Position numbers and translations under genes: made by a program. From NCBI GenBank assembly GCA_964446935.1, contig CAYUQI010000002.1:1-64000 (forward strand): DNA of 64,000 nt, in the 5' to 3' direction. The notes below the pieces were generated by a model, which saw only the letters and a list, made by a program, of their open reading frames with translations, was not told the origin of the DNA and ran no database searches. Positions 50,142-59,207 of the stretch are shown here, in pieces. How positions within the stretch are numbered: position 1 is the first letter of the stretch; each line of letters begins with the position of its first letter. Source of the DNA: UASB124 sp964446935. GTDB taxonomy: Bacteria; Babelota; Babeliae; Babelales; RVW-14.

Positions 50142-51425
50142 CTATGATCTAACATTCATGTGTAACTCTATCATCTTGGTATGCAGGAGGGCAAGCGGCA
50201 TGTTGAGGTATTCTGCTACCTGTGTTGTGTCATATCGATGCGTTTTTAAAAGGTGAAAGAGATAGTGACGTTGAAAATTATTCGTTGCGTGGTTCAATGA
50301 TGCAAAGCGTGCAAATGTTTGTTCTTCAACAAAATGTGATGGTTGTTCTGGTAGTAACGGCATAACGTGTTGTATGTCTATATGGTTTTTTGTTTGCGAT
50401 GCTGTTTGAACAATGGTTTGAATGCATGCTTTGATATGAGCAACGTCGCCAGTCCAATAATAATTACGTAAAAATCGTACTAATGCTGATGAAAAAGTAA
50501 TTGAACGTTTGTGTTCTTTGTTGGCCTGAGTCACAAAATGATCTACGAGCAAGGGAATGTCATAACGGCGTTTATTAATAGAAGGAATTTCAAGAGGTAT
50601 TGCATTTAGTTTAGCAAAAAGTGCTTTGCAAAAGAGTCCTTTTTGAGCCATTGCAAAAAGGTTTTCTGATGTTGATGTAATAATACGTTGTGTTGTTGCG
50701 GTTTCTATCAAGCCAAGCAATTGTTTTTGTGCATTGTGATTAAGAAGGTGAATGTTTTTTAAAAAAAGTGAGCCAGTGTGACCTTTTATGTCTTCTGGCA
50801 AGTGTTCGATAGCCGAACAATTAATGGTTGTATATGCACAAGAGGCCTGTTTGCTCACTGAATGAAGATACTGTGCAAAAAGGCTTTTTCCCGAACCAGA
50901 CGGTCCATAAATTAACACCGGAAGATTGAACGGAGCTATGAGTGTTGCATGGTGAATGAGTTCTGAAAAGAGAGCACTTGCACCAACAATACCGGCGGCT
51001 GCAAGTTTATTTGCTTGTATTGAATGCTCATGCTGATGACTGGATTGTTGGGGGCATTGGTTAAGGAATGAAAGTTTGGCAAGAATATCATCTAAGTTTA
51101 GAGGCTTTTCAATGAAATCAAGAGCACCTTTTTTGAGCGCTTCAATAGCAATTGGAATGGTTCCAAAGCCAGAGATCATTATGACTTGTTGTTGCGGATA
51201 TTCTTTCTTGATAGTGGCAAGAAGGTCTAGCCCATTGAATTTTGGTATAAAAATATCAAGCAGTATTAAATCTGGAACCAAGTTGCCAACAGTTGCTAAC
51301 ACATTATCGCCATGAGCAAGAGTTTCAACAATAAACCCCTCGTCCTCAAGTGCTTCCTTGAGGGTGCTTAAAATAGCTTGTTCATCGTCAATAATAAGAA
51401 TAAGTGGTTTGTGATGATGTGTCAT
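50142..51425 (-). CDS. NtrC-type response regulator with degenerate AAA+ domain
   Basis: 427 residues from ATG 51425. The receiver domain is intact: LIDDEQAIL, phospho-acceptor DLILLDIFIPK, SGFGT and KP loop (LDFIEKPLN). The AAA+ domain has Walker A YGPSGSGKSLFAQYL, but the sigma-54 contact loop GAFTGA is missing (after NCSAIEHLPEDIKGHTGSLFL) and Walker B reads SLFLKNI instead of LFLDEI. The C-terminus carries a Fis-type helix-turn-helix (FHLLKTHRYDTTQVAEYLNMPLALLHTKMI). It can probably bind DNA and be phosphorylated but not activate sigma-54 in the usual way. It lies between the MoxR gene and MlaF on the same strand. Confidence 0.82.
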   Translation of the reverse strand: MTHHHKPLILIIDDEQAILSTLKEALEDEGFIVETLAHGDNVLATVGNLVPDLILLDIFIPKFNGLDLLATIKKEYPQQQVIMISGFGTIPIAIEALKKGALDFIEKPLNLDDILAKLSFLNQCPQQSSHQHEHSIQANKLAAAGIVGASALFSELIHHATLIAPFNLPVLIYGPSGSGKSLFAQYLHSVSKQASCAYTTINCSAIEHLPEDIKGHTGSLFLKNIHLLNHNAQKQLLGLIETATTQRIITSTSENLFAMAQKGLFCKALFAKLNAIPLEIPSINKRRYDIPLLVDHFVTQANKEHKRSITFSSALVRFLRNYYWTGDVAHIKACIQTIVQTASQTKNHIDIQHVMPLLPEQPSHFVEEQTFARFASLNHATNNFQRHYLFHLLKTHRYDTTQVAEYLNMPLALLHTKMIELHMNVRS

Positions 51426-51450
51426 ATGTATCCATGTATTAAACAGGGGT

Positions 51451-52203
51451 TTATACAAAGCCGATTTGTTTGATTGGCCCTTCTGGGAGTCCACGAATGA
51501 ATTGATAAATATATGGGTTGTCGCATTCCCAGACGTTCTTGGTAGGCCCCTTATATACTATTTTGCCTTCGTGCAGCATAGCAACATGGCTGGCATATTT
51601 GAAGACCTCAATATCATGTGAAATGACAATAGAGGTAACTTTCTGTTTTTCATGGGTTTGTTTTATGAGTTCGTGAATAAGCCGAACGGTGATTGGATCG
51701 AGTCCCGTAGTTGGTTCATCGTAAATAAGTATTTTAGGGCTTAACATGAGGGTTCTTGCTAAACCGACACGTTTTTTCATACCCCCGGACAGTTCGTCTG
51801 GGTATTTATCAAGAACATCTTCATCCAAGCCGACGCTTTTGAGTTTTTCGATAACCAGAGGCTTAACGTTTTTGACACTTTCTCCATCTTCTAACATGGT
51901 AATACCAACGTTTTCAAGTACGTTTAATGAGTCAAGAAGCGCTGCAAATTGGAAGACATAGCCACATTTATGAAAAATTTTTTCATGCTGTCTTTTTTTA
52001 AGTTTTGTGATGTCTTCGCCATCAATGATAACCGTTCCTGCATCTGGCTCAATAAGCCCAATGAGTTGTTTAAGTAAAACAGACTTTCCTTCTCCCGATC
52101 GTCCAATGATAGCTAAGAATTCGCCATCATTAATAACGAGATCGAGGCCACGCGTTATGGCTTTATCGCCAAATGATTTTTTGAGTCCTTTTATTTGAAT
52201 CAT
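51451..52203 (-). CDS. mlaF: MlaF-like lipid-transport ABC ATPase
   Basis: 250 residues with Walker A GRSGEGKSVLLKQL, signature ELSGGMKKRVGLARTL, Walker B ILIYDEPTTGLDPITV and H-loop VISHD. The LSGGMKKR form is typical of MlaF/Ttg2A. It energises phospholipid movement between the membranes with MlaE. ATG 52203 overlaps the mlaE stop by 4 bp, so the pair is coupled. No MlaD (MCE domain) gene lies next to them in the window. Confidence 0.92.
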   Translation of the reverse strand: MIQIKGLKKSFGDKAITRGLDLVINDGEFLAIIGRSGEGKSVLLKQLIGLIEPDAGTVIIDGEDITKLKKRQHEKIFHKCGYVFQFAALLDSLNVLENVGITMLEDGESVKNVKPLVIEKLKSVGLDEDVLDKYPDELSGGMKKRVGLARTLMLSPKILIYDEPTTGLDPITVRLIHELIKQTHEKQKVTSIVISHDIEVFKYASHVAMLHEGKIVYKGPTKNVWECDNPYIYQFIRGLPEGPIKQIGFV

Positions 52204-52979
52204 TTTGTAAACATAAGCGATGTGAGGATATAGTCAGCAATGATGATAGTAACGTTTGCATATACGACGCTTTGCGTTGTTGAAAGACCTAATCCTTTCG
52301 CTCCTCCTCGAGTAAAAAAGCCTTTGTACGTAGCAATAACCGATAACAGAAAGCCAAATATAATTGCTTTAATAAGTCCATTAATAATATCTGACATTTC
52401 GACGTTGGCGCGGATAGCTTCCATGTAAGTTTCGGCGTTGATATTGAGTAGATATACCGATGTTACGTATCCAGCCATTATGCCAAAAAAAGAACAAAAA
52501 ATTGAAAGAAAGGGCAAAATAAAGGTGGTTGCAAGCACTCGGGGTACAACTAAATATTGCATTGGATTGATACAGAGTGTTTGTAGTGCATCTATTTGTT
52601 CACTGATGCGCATGCTACCGAGTTCTGCCGTCATAGCAGAGCCTGCTCGGCCAATGACCATAATAGCGGTAAACACCGGTCCAAACTCTCGTGTCATTGA
52701 TAAAAAGACAATGGGACCTATGAACTGTGTTGATCCAAAACGCTCTAAACCAACATAACTTTGAATGGCAAGAACAGCACCAACGGCTATGCCGACAAGA
52801 AATACAATGCTAACGGAGCTAACGCCGATATAATTCATTTGATAAAATACTTTTTTCAGGCGCAATCTGGTAGTAAGCAAAGCTTGAATAGTTTCGTATA
52901 CAAAAAGACCAACAAGCCCAAGATGATGACAATTAGTAAGCAGTATTTCTCCTGTTTTATCAAAAAAACGCGTCAGCAC
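52200..52979 (-). CDS. mlaE: MlaE-like lipid-transport permease
   Basis: 259 residues of the MlaE/Ttg2B family, with SVSIVFLVGIAVGAVLAIQSYVGLERFG, then PIVFLSMTREFGPVFTAIMVIGRAGSAMTAELGSM and KGFFTRGGAKGLGLSTTQSVV. Five or six transmembrane helices are expected. MlaE forms a dimer with MlaF and usually contacts an MCE-domain protein. It maintains outer-membrane lipid asymmetry, consistent with a diderm cell. It is transcribed upstream of mlaF. Confidence 0.94.
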   Translation of the reverse strand: MLTRFFDKTGEILLTNCHHLGLVGLFVYETIQALLTTRLRLKKVFYQMNYIGVSSVSIVFLVGIAVGAVLAIQSYVGLERFGSTQFIGPIVFLSMTREFGPVFTAIMVIGRAGSAMTAELGSMRISEQIDALQTLCINPMQYLVVPRVLATTFILPFLSIFCSFFGIMAGYVTSVYLLNINAETYMEAIRANVEMSDIINGLIKAIIFGFLLSVIATYKGFFTRGGAKGLGLSTTQSVVYANVTIIIADYILTSLMFTK

Positions 52980-53006
52980 GGCTGTCCCCTTTTTTAGCTC
53001 CTAGAT

Positions 53007-53426
53007 TTATGCTTGTGAAGGTGCTTGAGGACCCTCATTTGTGGTGGCTGCTGGTTGTAATGGTTGTGTTTCATTGGCTGCTTGTGTGTCTACATCATCG
53101 CTGTCTATTGGGAGTTGTTGAGTAGCTGCCGGTTGCAATGGCTTTTGCTCAGTGCGTTGTTCTTTAGAAACTTGAACGTCGGCAAGAACTGATTGGCGAA
53201 CTTCCTTGGATTTTAAAATAGAAAGGCCGAGTGCGCCAAAAATAAAAAGTCCACCCAAAATCCATGTTATCTTTTCAAAAAATTCTTGACCGCCAGAACC
53301 GCCAAACAACATTTGGCTTCCGCCCATGCTACCAAGACCCCAATCACCTTTGCCTTGTTGAATAAGAATGAACAAGGTTAAAAATAAACACAAAATAATA
53401 AACAAAACCATTAATAATGTATACAT
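53007..53426 (-). CDS. secG: Preprotein translocase subunit SecG
   Basis: 139 residues with two transmembrane helices: LLMVLFIILCLFLTLFILIQQGKGD and ITWILGGLFIFGALGLSIL. Between them lies the glycine-rich loop GLGSMGGSQMLFGGSGGQEFF. This is the SecG pattern. The C-terminal ~60 residues are an acidic, Gln/Pro/Ala-rich extension (KPLQPAATQQLPIDSDDVDTQ) not needed for the core fold. SecG assists SecYE in export of the many signal-peptide proteins seen here. Confidence 0.9.
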   Translation of the reverse strand: MYTLLMVLFIILCLFLTLFILIQQGKGDWGLGSMGGSQMLFGGSGGQEFFEKITWILGGLFIFGALGLSILKSKEVRQSVLADVQVSKEQRTEQKPLQPAATQQLPIDSDDVDTQAANETQPLQPAATTNEGPQAPSQA

Positions 53427-53522
53427 GGTGTATCACCTTTATATAAAAATTGTTACCATTGCTGCGTTGCGAATATTTTAATTCATATCCCAACAATGTC
53501 TAAAACAATAAAAAATTTCAAC

Positions 53523-54302
53523 TTAACGAGCTTTTATTCTATATTTTACTATTTTTTCCAATTCTTGAAAGTCTAAACTTGCACCACCTATCAAAAAGCC
53601 GTTGATATGCTTATTATCATTAAATAAATCGAGATTATTACTGGTCACACTGCCTCCATAAATAAGAAAAGGGGTGAGGTTGGGAAGGTGCTTTGAGAGA
53701 TAGGATGAAATCCATGCAAAAACTGTTTCCAAATGATTGGTGGTGGGAACCTGCCCACTTCCAATTGCCCATACAGGTTCATAGGCAATAAGAAACGTTT
53801 TATTATCCATTTGTGCTTGCTGTTGGTTCAATGCTTGGACGATAGGCGCTAATTGTGCTTCGAGGATTAGCAGCGTTTTCCCTTGCGTATTCTCTTCTTG
53901 GCTTTCTCCAATGCATATAATGGGTGATAGGTTAGCGGTGATGAGTTGAATGCATTTGTTAGCAATATCTTGATTAGTTTCATGGTTGAAGCGTCTTCGT
54001 TCACTATGGCCGATTATACAGTATTGTGCGCCTGCTGAACCGAGGTGCGAAGCTGAGATTTGACCGGTGAAAGCTCCTTTGTGATGATCAGAACAGTCCT
54101 GCGCCCCTATGGCCAGGGGGGTATCCTTGAAGATGGTGGCTAATGGATAGATGGCGGGGGCTGATGGGCACATAATAATGGAGATAAGTGGTTGTTTGCT
54201 TAAGGCTATAAGGTTGTCAAAGTGCTTAGCGACGAAATCTGTTGTTTCATCAAATGCCCAATACATTTTCCAATTTGTAATGTAAAAGTACCGTCTATTC
54301 AT
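53523..54302 (-). CDS. tpiA: Triosephosphate isomerase
   Basis: 259 residues, normal length, with all catalytic positions: the Lys in TNWKMYWAF, His in CIIGHSERRRF, Glu in LIAYEPVWAIGSGQVP, and the phosphate-binding YGGSVTSNN and GFLIGGASL. It interconverts DHAP and glyceraldehyde 3-phosphate in glycolysis/gluconeogenesis. It lies 96 bp from secG on the same strand, so they may be cotranscribed. Confidence 0.97.
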   Translation of the reverse strand: MNRRYFYITNWKMYWAFDETTDFVAKHFDNLIALSKQPLISIIMCPSAPAIYPLATIFKDTPLAIGAQDCSDHHKGAFTGQISASHLGSAGAQYCIIGHSERRRFNHETNQDIANKCIQLITANLSPIICIGESQEENTQGKTLLILEAQLAPIVQALNQQQAQMDNKTFLIAYEPVWAIGSGQVPTTNHLETVFAWISSYLSKHLPNLTPFLIYGGSVTSNNLDLFNDNKHINGFLIGGASLDFQELEKIVKYRIKAR

Positions 54303-54435
54303 TCTACTTTACCCTTCTGTTCATTGTTTTGCCTTGACTAAACCTTATTTTATCGTATCATCAATCGTATCTTTATATCTTATTTATTATCTCATAAATC
54401 TTATTTTCATAAAACAATTAGGGAAGATGGTTACT

Positions 54436-55731
54436 ATGAAAATGTTATCAAAAAAAATACTAGGTTTTTTGTTTGCGGTAAGTTCAATACTTACGCTATC
54501 ACTGCAGGCGACGCATAATGTTAGCCGATATTTTCCATTTTTAGAGCGCCCTGAAGATTATGTCATTAAAAATCGTTCTCATTTTACGCCAACCTTTTTC
54601 TATCTTGATGCTACAACGGCATTCAGACGTGGCGGTGGAACAGGCGGCGTTCCTGAGTTGTGGGGTAAGTATGATCTTAAAGATGTTATTGCAAGCTTAG
54701 AGGCCGTTGACCCAACAGCTGATCCAGTAAGAGATGTGACAGGTGGTGATACCTATAGTAATAAATCGATGCAATTTGGTATACGAGGCAAGACTCAGGG
54801 GGTTGGTGTTGGGCTTGGTTATGAGCATACCTTTAAATGGTTAGGGTTACAGGCTGGGGTATGGATTCCCGTTGTAGCGTTAGGAACACAGAGTCGATTC
54901 TCATTTAATAGAAATGATTCAGCATCTTTCTTTCGGTATCCAGATAATGAACAAGATCTATCACAAAAAGAGCAAGTTGCCGATAAAATACGTCGTGTAA
55001 CTCATGACATTATTGGCTTTGAAGAAAATCTTTGGAATAAAACAGGGTTTGGGGATCTTGATGTTCACCTTCGTTGGAACTTGCATTTAGATCATATTTT
55101 TATGATGCGTTCGTTGGATTTTAATGTGCAGGGTGGTGCTATTGTTCCGACTGGTTTCAAATCAGATATGAATATTCCTTGTTCGTTATCGATTGGAAGT
55201 AATGGGCACTGGGGTTTGTATGGTGACTTGGTGACAGCCTTGGAATTGCGACAAGACTGGACATTTGGACTTATGTTCGGCGGGGTTCATTTGTTTCCTC
55301 ATTCGCGAACGGTGAGAATTCCTGTTGGTAATGAACCAGCAATTTTCAGTTCGTTAGTTGGCCGTGTTCGTATGGAACCAGGGTTTACGTTTAAATTTTC
55401 TCCTTATTTTACATTGAGTAATCTTAGCGATGGACTTGATTTTCAGGCTCGATATACTTATCTGCGTCACAACATGGATCACTGGGAAGATGAGCGAAGT
55501 GATAAGACGGTGCAGTGTTATTTGGACAAGGGCTCCTTGGTAGGTCAGAAAGAAACATTGTCTAAGTGGCGAGCTCATTATATTACCTTGCAATTGCTCT
55601 ATGACACCAAAGAAGCAATGAAACATATGTCACTTACACCAGTGTTTTTTGTTGGATATGACTTTCCATTGAATGGTAACGGGATTGCAAAAATGCGCCA
55701 ATTCTACGTTGGCGCTGAATTGCACTTTTAG
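54436..55731 (+). CDS. Outer-membrane beta-barrel protein (putative)
   Basis: 431 residues from ATG 54436, which is 9 bases after AGGGAAG; earlier in-frame starts are weaker. Signal peptide: KMLSKKILGFLFAVSSILTLSLQA. The mature part alternates polar and aromatic residues in beta-strand-like stretches (GVGVGLGYEHTFKWLGLQAGVWIP; DLDVHLRWNLHLDHIF; YFTLSNLSDGLDFQARYTYL). It ends in RQFYVGAELHF, with the terminal phenylalanine typical of barrels recognised by BamA. Function is unknown; porin or adhesin are possible. The mreB gene follows 17 bp downstream on the same strand. Confidence 0.7.
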   Translation: MKMLSKKILGFLFAVSSILTLSLQATHNVSRYFPFLERPEDYVIKNRSHFTPTFFYLDATTAFRRGGGTGGVPELWGKYDLKDVIASLEAVDPTADPVRDVTGGDTYSNKSMQFGIRGKTQGVGVGLGYEHTFKWLGLQAGVWIPVVALGTQSRFSFNRNDSASFFRYPDNEQDLSQKEQVADKIRRVTHDIIGFEENLWNKTGFGDLDVHLRWNLHLDHIFMMRSLDFNVQGGAIVPTGFKSDMNIPCSLSIGSNGHWGLYGDLVTALELRQDWTFGLMFGGVHLFPHSRTVRIPVGNEPAIFSSLVGRVRMEPGFTFKFSPYFTLSNLSDGLDFQARYTYLRHNMDHWEDERSDKTVQCYLDKGSLVGQKETLSKWRAHYITLQLLYDTKEAMKHMSLTPVFFVGYDFPLNGNGIAKMRQFYVGAELHF

Positions 55732-55748
55732 CACCTGAAAGGTGTTTC

Positions 55749-56786
55749 ATGAAATTTTGGCCGGCTAAATTATTTAGCGTTTTTTCCAACGATATGGCGA
55801 TCGACTTAGGTACCGCCAACACGGTCATTTATGTTAAAAACCGAGGCGTTGTGTTGGACGAGCCTACTGTTGTTGCTGTTAAAAGTTCTAGCAACGAGGT
55901 TCTTGCGGCTGGTAACAAAGCAAAATGCATGCTTGGAAAAACACCAGAAAGTATTATTGCCTGTCGTCCTATGCGTGATGGCGTTATTGCAAATTTTGAA
56001 CTGACAGAAAGCATGTTGCGTTACTTTATTCGTGAGGTTCACAATAATCGCCGCACTATTGTTCGTCCACGTATGATCATTGGGGTACCGTCTGGTATTA
56101 CCCAAGTTGAAAGACGTGCAATTGAGGATTCTGCAAAACAGGCTGGGGCTCGTGAAATTTATACTATAATGGAACCAATGGCAGCTGCTATTGGTGCCGG
56201 ATTACCGGTTGAAGAGCCAACGGGCAACATGATTGTTGACATTGGTGGTGGAACAACAGAGGTTGCCATCATCTCGCTTAAAGACGTTGTCTATTGTAAA
56301 TCGGTACGTATTGGCGGCGATGAAATGGATCGTGCCATTGTTCAGTATGTAAAACGTAAATACAATCTTTTGATTGGTGAAAAAACCGCAGAAGATGTCA
56401 AAATTAATATTGGTACTGCCATGCTGACTGGTGATGAACGCCTGAGCAATGATGTAAAGGGTCGTGATCTTATTACCGGCGTACCTAAAACGATACGCAT
56501 GACAGATGCTGAGGTATTTGAATCGCTTACCGAACCAATATCAATTATTGTTGATGCTGTTCGCTCTGCATTGGAAAATGCCCCGCCAGAACTTTCTTCC
56601 GATCTTGTTGATCGTGGCATCGTAATGGCCGGAGGGGGCTCGTTGCTTAAGAACCTTGATTCATTACTTTCAAAGGAAACTGGTTTGCCGGTTAAACGTG
56701 CACCAGACCCATTGCTTTGTGTTGTCTTGGGTGCAGGCAAGGTGCTTGATGAAATTGATAACTTCCGAGAAGCATTGATGAAATAA
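55749..56786 (+). CDS. mreB: Rod-shape-determining protein MreB
   Basis: 345 residues. Actin-fold signatures: AIDLGTANTVIYV (phosphate 1), MEPMAAAIGAGLPVEEPTGNMIVDIGGGTTEVAIISL (connect/phosphate 2) and VMAGGGSLLKNLDSLL (adenosine). N-terminal amphipathic residues (MKFWPAKLFSVFS) would bind the membrane. MreB organises lateral peptidoglycan synthesis. MreC/D are not adjacent. The gene ends at a strong terminator. Confidence 0.96.
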   Translation: MKFWPAKLFSVFSNDMAIDLGTANTVIYVKNRGVVLDEPTVVAVKSSSNEVLAAGNKAKCMLGKTPESIIACRPMRDGVIANFELTESMLRYFIREVHNNRRTIVRPRMIIGVPSGITQVERRAIEDSAKQAGAREIYTIMEPMAAAIGAGLPVEEPTGNMIVDIGGGTTEVAIISLKDVVYCKSVRIGGDEMDRAIVQYVKRKYNLLIGEKTAEDVKINIGTAMLTGDERLSNDVKGRDLITGVPKTIRMTDAEVFESLTEPISIIVDAVRSALENAPPELSSDLVDRGIVMAGGGSLLKNLDSLLSKETGLPVKRAPDPLLCVVLGAGKVLDEIDNFREALMK

Positions 56787-56797
56787 ATGTTCTAAAT

Positions 56798-56833
56798 AAA
56801 AAGAGGGCCGGGGATTTCCCCGGCCCTCTTTTT
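56798..56833. terminator. Strong terminator after mreB
   Basis: A 16-bp GC-rich stem (AAAAAGAGGGCCGGGG with its complement), 4-nt loop and T-run. It separates the convergent mreB and hypothetical genes. Confidence 0.95.
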
Positions 56834-56856
56834 ATTTGTCATTGAAAGAGATTATT

Positions 56857-57474
56857 TTACAATAGTTTGCTTGCACTTGATAATGGACCAAATATTTTCT
56901 CAAAATCAGATTTCTGAGTTTTTAAGAATCGAGCTTCTTGGATAAAATCTTTGTGCTTTTTAAGGCATGCTTCAAGTTCGGTTAGATCATTACAAAGATT
57001 ATTGATCTTGGTTACAATTTCATGTGCGGCAGTATTGTTTTTCCTTTTTCTGCATAATCGTTTACATGTATGATTGAGTTCTTTTTTGTATGTTTTCATG
57101 CCTTCAACATATTTATGTAAAGGGACGGTATCGTTACGTTTTTCAAAGTCCTTTTCGTTAATGTATGTAACCAATTGTTCGCGAAGTGCGACAACGTTAT
57201 CAGTGGATGCCCGTAACGCTTTGAGTTCGTAATCGTATTCACATTCAATATCAGAGCATAGTTTTTCAGATTGTTGAATGAGGGGATCTATTTTTATAAC
57301 TGCAGGTGTTACTATTTCTTTGTTTAAGGAAAGTGCTACTTCAGTCTTGGAAGGTGTTTGGGTTGTTTTCGTTGGGTTTGCGACAAGAATGAGCGCAAAA
57401 ATAGAGAGTACAATGCAAAGCATGACAAGACGCATGATAAATAGTTCTGTTTTTTTTGAACCAAATAAATTCAT
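56857..57474 (-). CDS. Single-span membrane protein with helical periplasmic domain
   Basis: 205 residues from ATG 57474, preceded by GGAGG at 6 bases; a longer open frame begins 51 bases upstream. A transmembrane helix lies at about residues 13-35 (RLVMLCIVLSIFALILVANP). The rest is charged and helical with several cysteines (LCSDIECEYDYELKAL; HTCKRLCRKRK; INNLCNDLTELEACLKK), likely a coiled-coil domain outside the membrane. I do not recognise the family. It is between two strong hairpins and alone. Confidence 0.65.
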   Translation of the reverse strand: MNLFGSKKTELFIMRLVMLCIVLSIFALILVANPTKTTQTPSKTEVALSLNKEIVTPAVIKIDPLIQQSEKLCSDIECEYDYELKALRASTDNVVALREQLVTYINEKDFEKRNDTVPLHKYVEGMKTYKKELNHTCKRLCRKRKNNTAAHEIVTKINNLCNDLTELEACLKKHKDFIQEARFLKTQKSDFEKIFGPLSSASKLL

Positions 57475-57724
57475 GATAACCTCCATCAGAATTTGTATGA
57501 TAAAACTGAAAAAATATAAGTTCATTAGAGTATAAACGATGCAGCTGAAAGGCTCAAAAGCCTCGTTTCAGTCTGAAAAGATGTGTAAAAATGTGCCTTT
57601 TGGACGAAAAAATGAGTGTAAAAGATGAATATCTATTAAATTATTTTTCTATTTATCAATTTTTGCTAGGCTGGTACATGTAAAAATAAAAATTATAATT
57701 CGTGTCTAAATGGAGATTATTGCT

Positions 57725-59173
57725 ATGAAATCGATAAAAATGATTCAGTTTCTGCTGTTGGCTGCATTATCATTTGGTTGTTTCGTCAATTCTTTTGCCA
57801 TGGATGGCAGAGATAATCCACAACAACCGTTGTTAGTTCCAACATTCAGGTTATCTGCTACAGAGCCTTCTTCTTCTACCAGCTTGACGTTATCTGCCTT
57901 ATCTTCTCATGATTCATCATCTGTTGTTCCTGTTTCAGCTTCTATAACTTCCGAGGCTCCTGCTATTATACCGTTTGCTATTCTTGAAGAAGAGGCTGAA
58001 GAAGTAGAGACTGATGTTTGTGAGAGTTCATCATCATCATCATCAAATAGTCCGCCCAAAAAATCACAGGGAGTCAAAAGGAATAGACGGATACATTTTT
58101 CCGATTGGACAGTAGATAATTATCAAGAAGCCCCTATTTTCAAGATGTCTTCAGATCTTTTTGTGCATACGCTTTGTACGTATTCTTCTTTATCTGATGC
58201 GGCATGCTTAGCTCGTGTTTGCAAAGTGTTTAATAAGAATGTTCTTACTAGATGTACGTTTGAACCTATTATCATACGAGAGCTTCTTGAGAAAGAGCCT
58301 TCCTCTCTCATGCATAAATTTGTTAAGGCTCTTGCAACCTACAATGTAAGAAAAGATCAAGAAAGTTTTAATCACGTATTTATTCGATTATTTCTTCAAA
58401 AAGCTATTTTTGAAAACGATCCTCGATTTGGTAAGTTCAGAAGGTATATTTTCCAAAAATTGATGGAACACAGACTATTAATTTTGTTGGGAAATTACGC
58501 AGATATGTTTATTTTTGACGAATCTTTTCGGGGGGCATTGCACCAATCAGCCCCGTTAGCATTACAAACGAAAATGCGTGTTAATTGTTTGGCGCCTCAG
58601 ACAATGGCTTATTCAAATATTCTTAATTTAGCTTTACAAACCAAAGATAAAAAGATGTTTGATGATTGGATACAATATGCGCATAGAATTATAGATATGC
58701 ATCGTAAGTCCAAAATATCAAGTTCCCAATGGAATGCCTATTTAGGGCTGTTTAAAACAACATTATTATGTCAAGATAAAAAATGGCGCAACACCCCTCT
58801 ACATTGGGCTTGTTGTGCAAAGAATGTTTATGCAATTAAAGCTCTTTTAGAGATCTGCAGCAGCCTTAATCTCGTACATGATGTTGTTGTGATGATAAAT
58901 GCTCGTGGAGATACCCCTCTGCATTGTGCTATTAGTCAGATGGATTATGAAGTTGTTTGTATGCTCTTAAAAAAATGGATAACGACATTCGGTGCCAATG
59001 CAAATATCAACATTTTTATGATAAGAAATAATAATAACCGAACTATCCGAGAATTAGCATTTTCTCTTGCTCGTCATGCAAAGGATAATTCGATCCGTCA
59101 TACTTATAAAGAAATAGTTGAGGCTGTTAGCGAGGCACAACAAAATCCAAATGTTTTTTTGGTGTATTATTAA
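57725..59173 (+). CDS. Exported F-box and ankyrin-repeat protein
   Basis: 482 residues from ATG 57725, behind GGAG. Signal peptide: IKMIQFLLLAALSFGCFVNS. A Ser-rich and then acidic linker (LEEEAEEVETDVCESSSSS) precedes an F-box-like segment at residues ~138-180: IFKMSSDLFVHTLCTYSSLS then DAACLARVCKVFNKNVL, compared with the F-box LPxxLxxxILsYLsxxDLxxLaxVCkxF. The C-terminal part has at least two ankyrin repeats (RNTPLHWACCAKNVYAIKALLE; RGDTPLHCAISQMDYEVVCML). F-box proteins recruit substrates to SCF ubiquitin ligases through Skp1, with the repeat domain choosing the target. A host-directed role is inferred; the bacterium has no known ubiquitin system of its own. Confidence 0.68.
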   Translation: MKSIKMIQFLLLAALSFGCFVNSFAMDGRDNPQQPLLVPTFRLSATEPSSSTSLTLSALSSHDSSSVVPVSASITSEAPAIIPFAILEEEAEEVETDVCESSSSSSSNSPPKKSQGVKRNRRIHFSDWTVDNYQEAPIFKMSSDLFVHTLCTYSSLSDAACLARVCKVFNKNVLTRCTFEPIIIRELLEKEPSSLMHKFVKALATYNVRKDQESFNHVFIRLFLQKAIFENDPRFGKFRRYIFQKLMEHRLLILLGNYADMFIFDESFRGALHQSAPLALQTKMRVNCLAPQTMAYSNILNLALQTKDKKMFDDWIQYAHRIIDMHRKSKISSSQWNAYLGLFKTTLLCQDKKWRNTPLHWACCAKNVYAIKALLEICSSLNLVHDVVVMINARGDTPLHCAISQMDYEVVCMLLKKWITTFGANANINIFMIRNNNNRTIRELAFSLARHAKDNSIRHTYKEIVEAVSEAQQNPNVFLVYY

Positions 59174-59207
59174 TGTAACAGCCACATTATTCTTTTATGC
59201 GCGTTTA

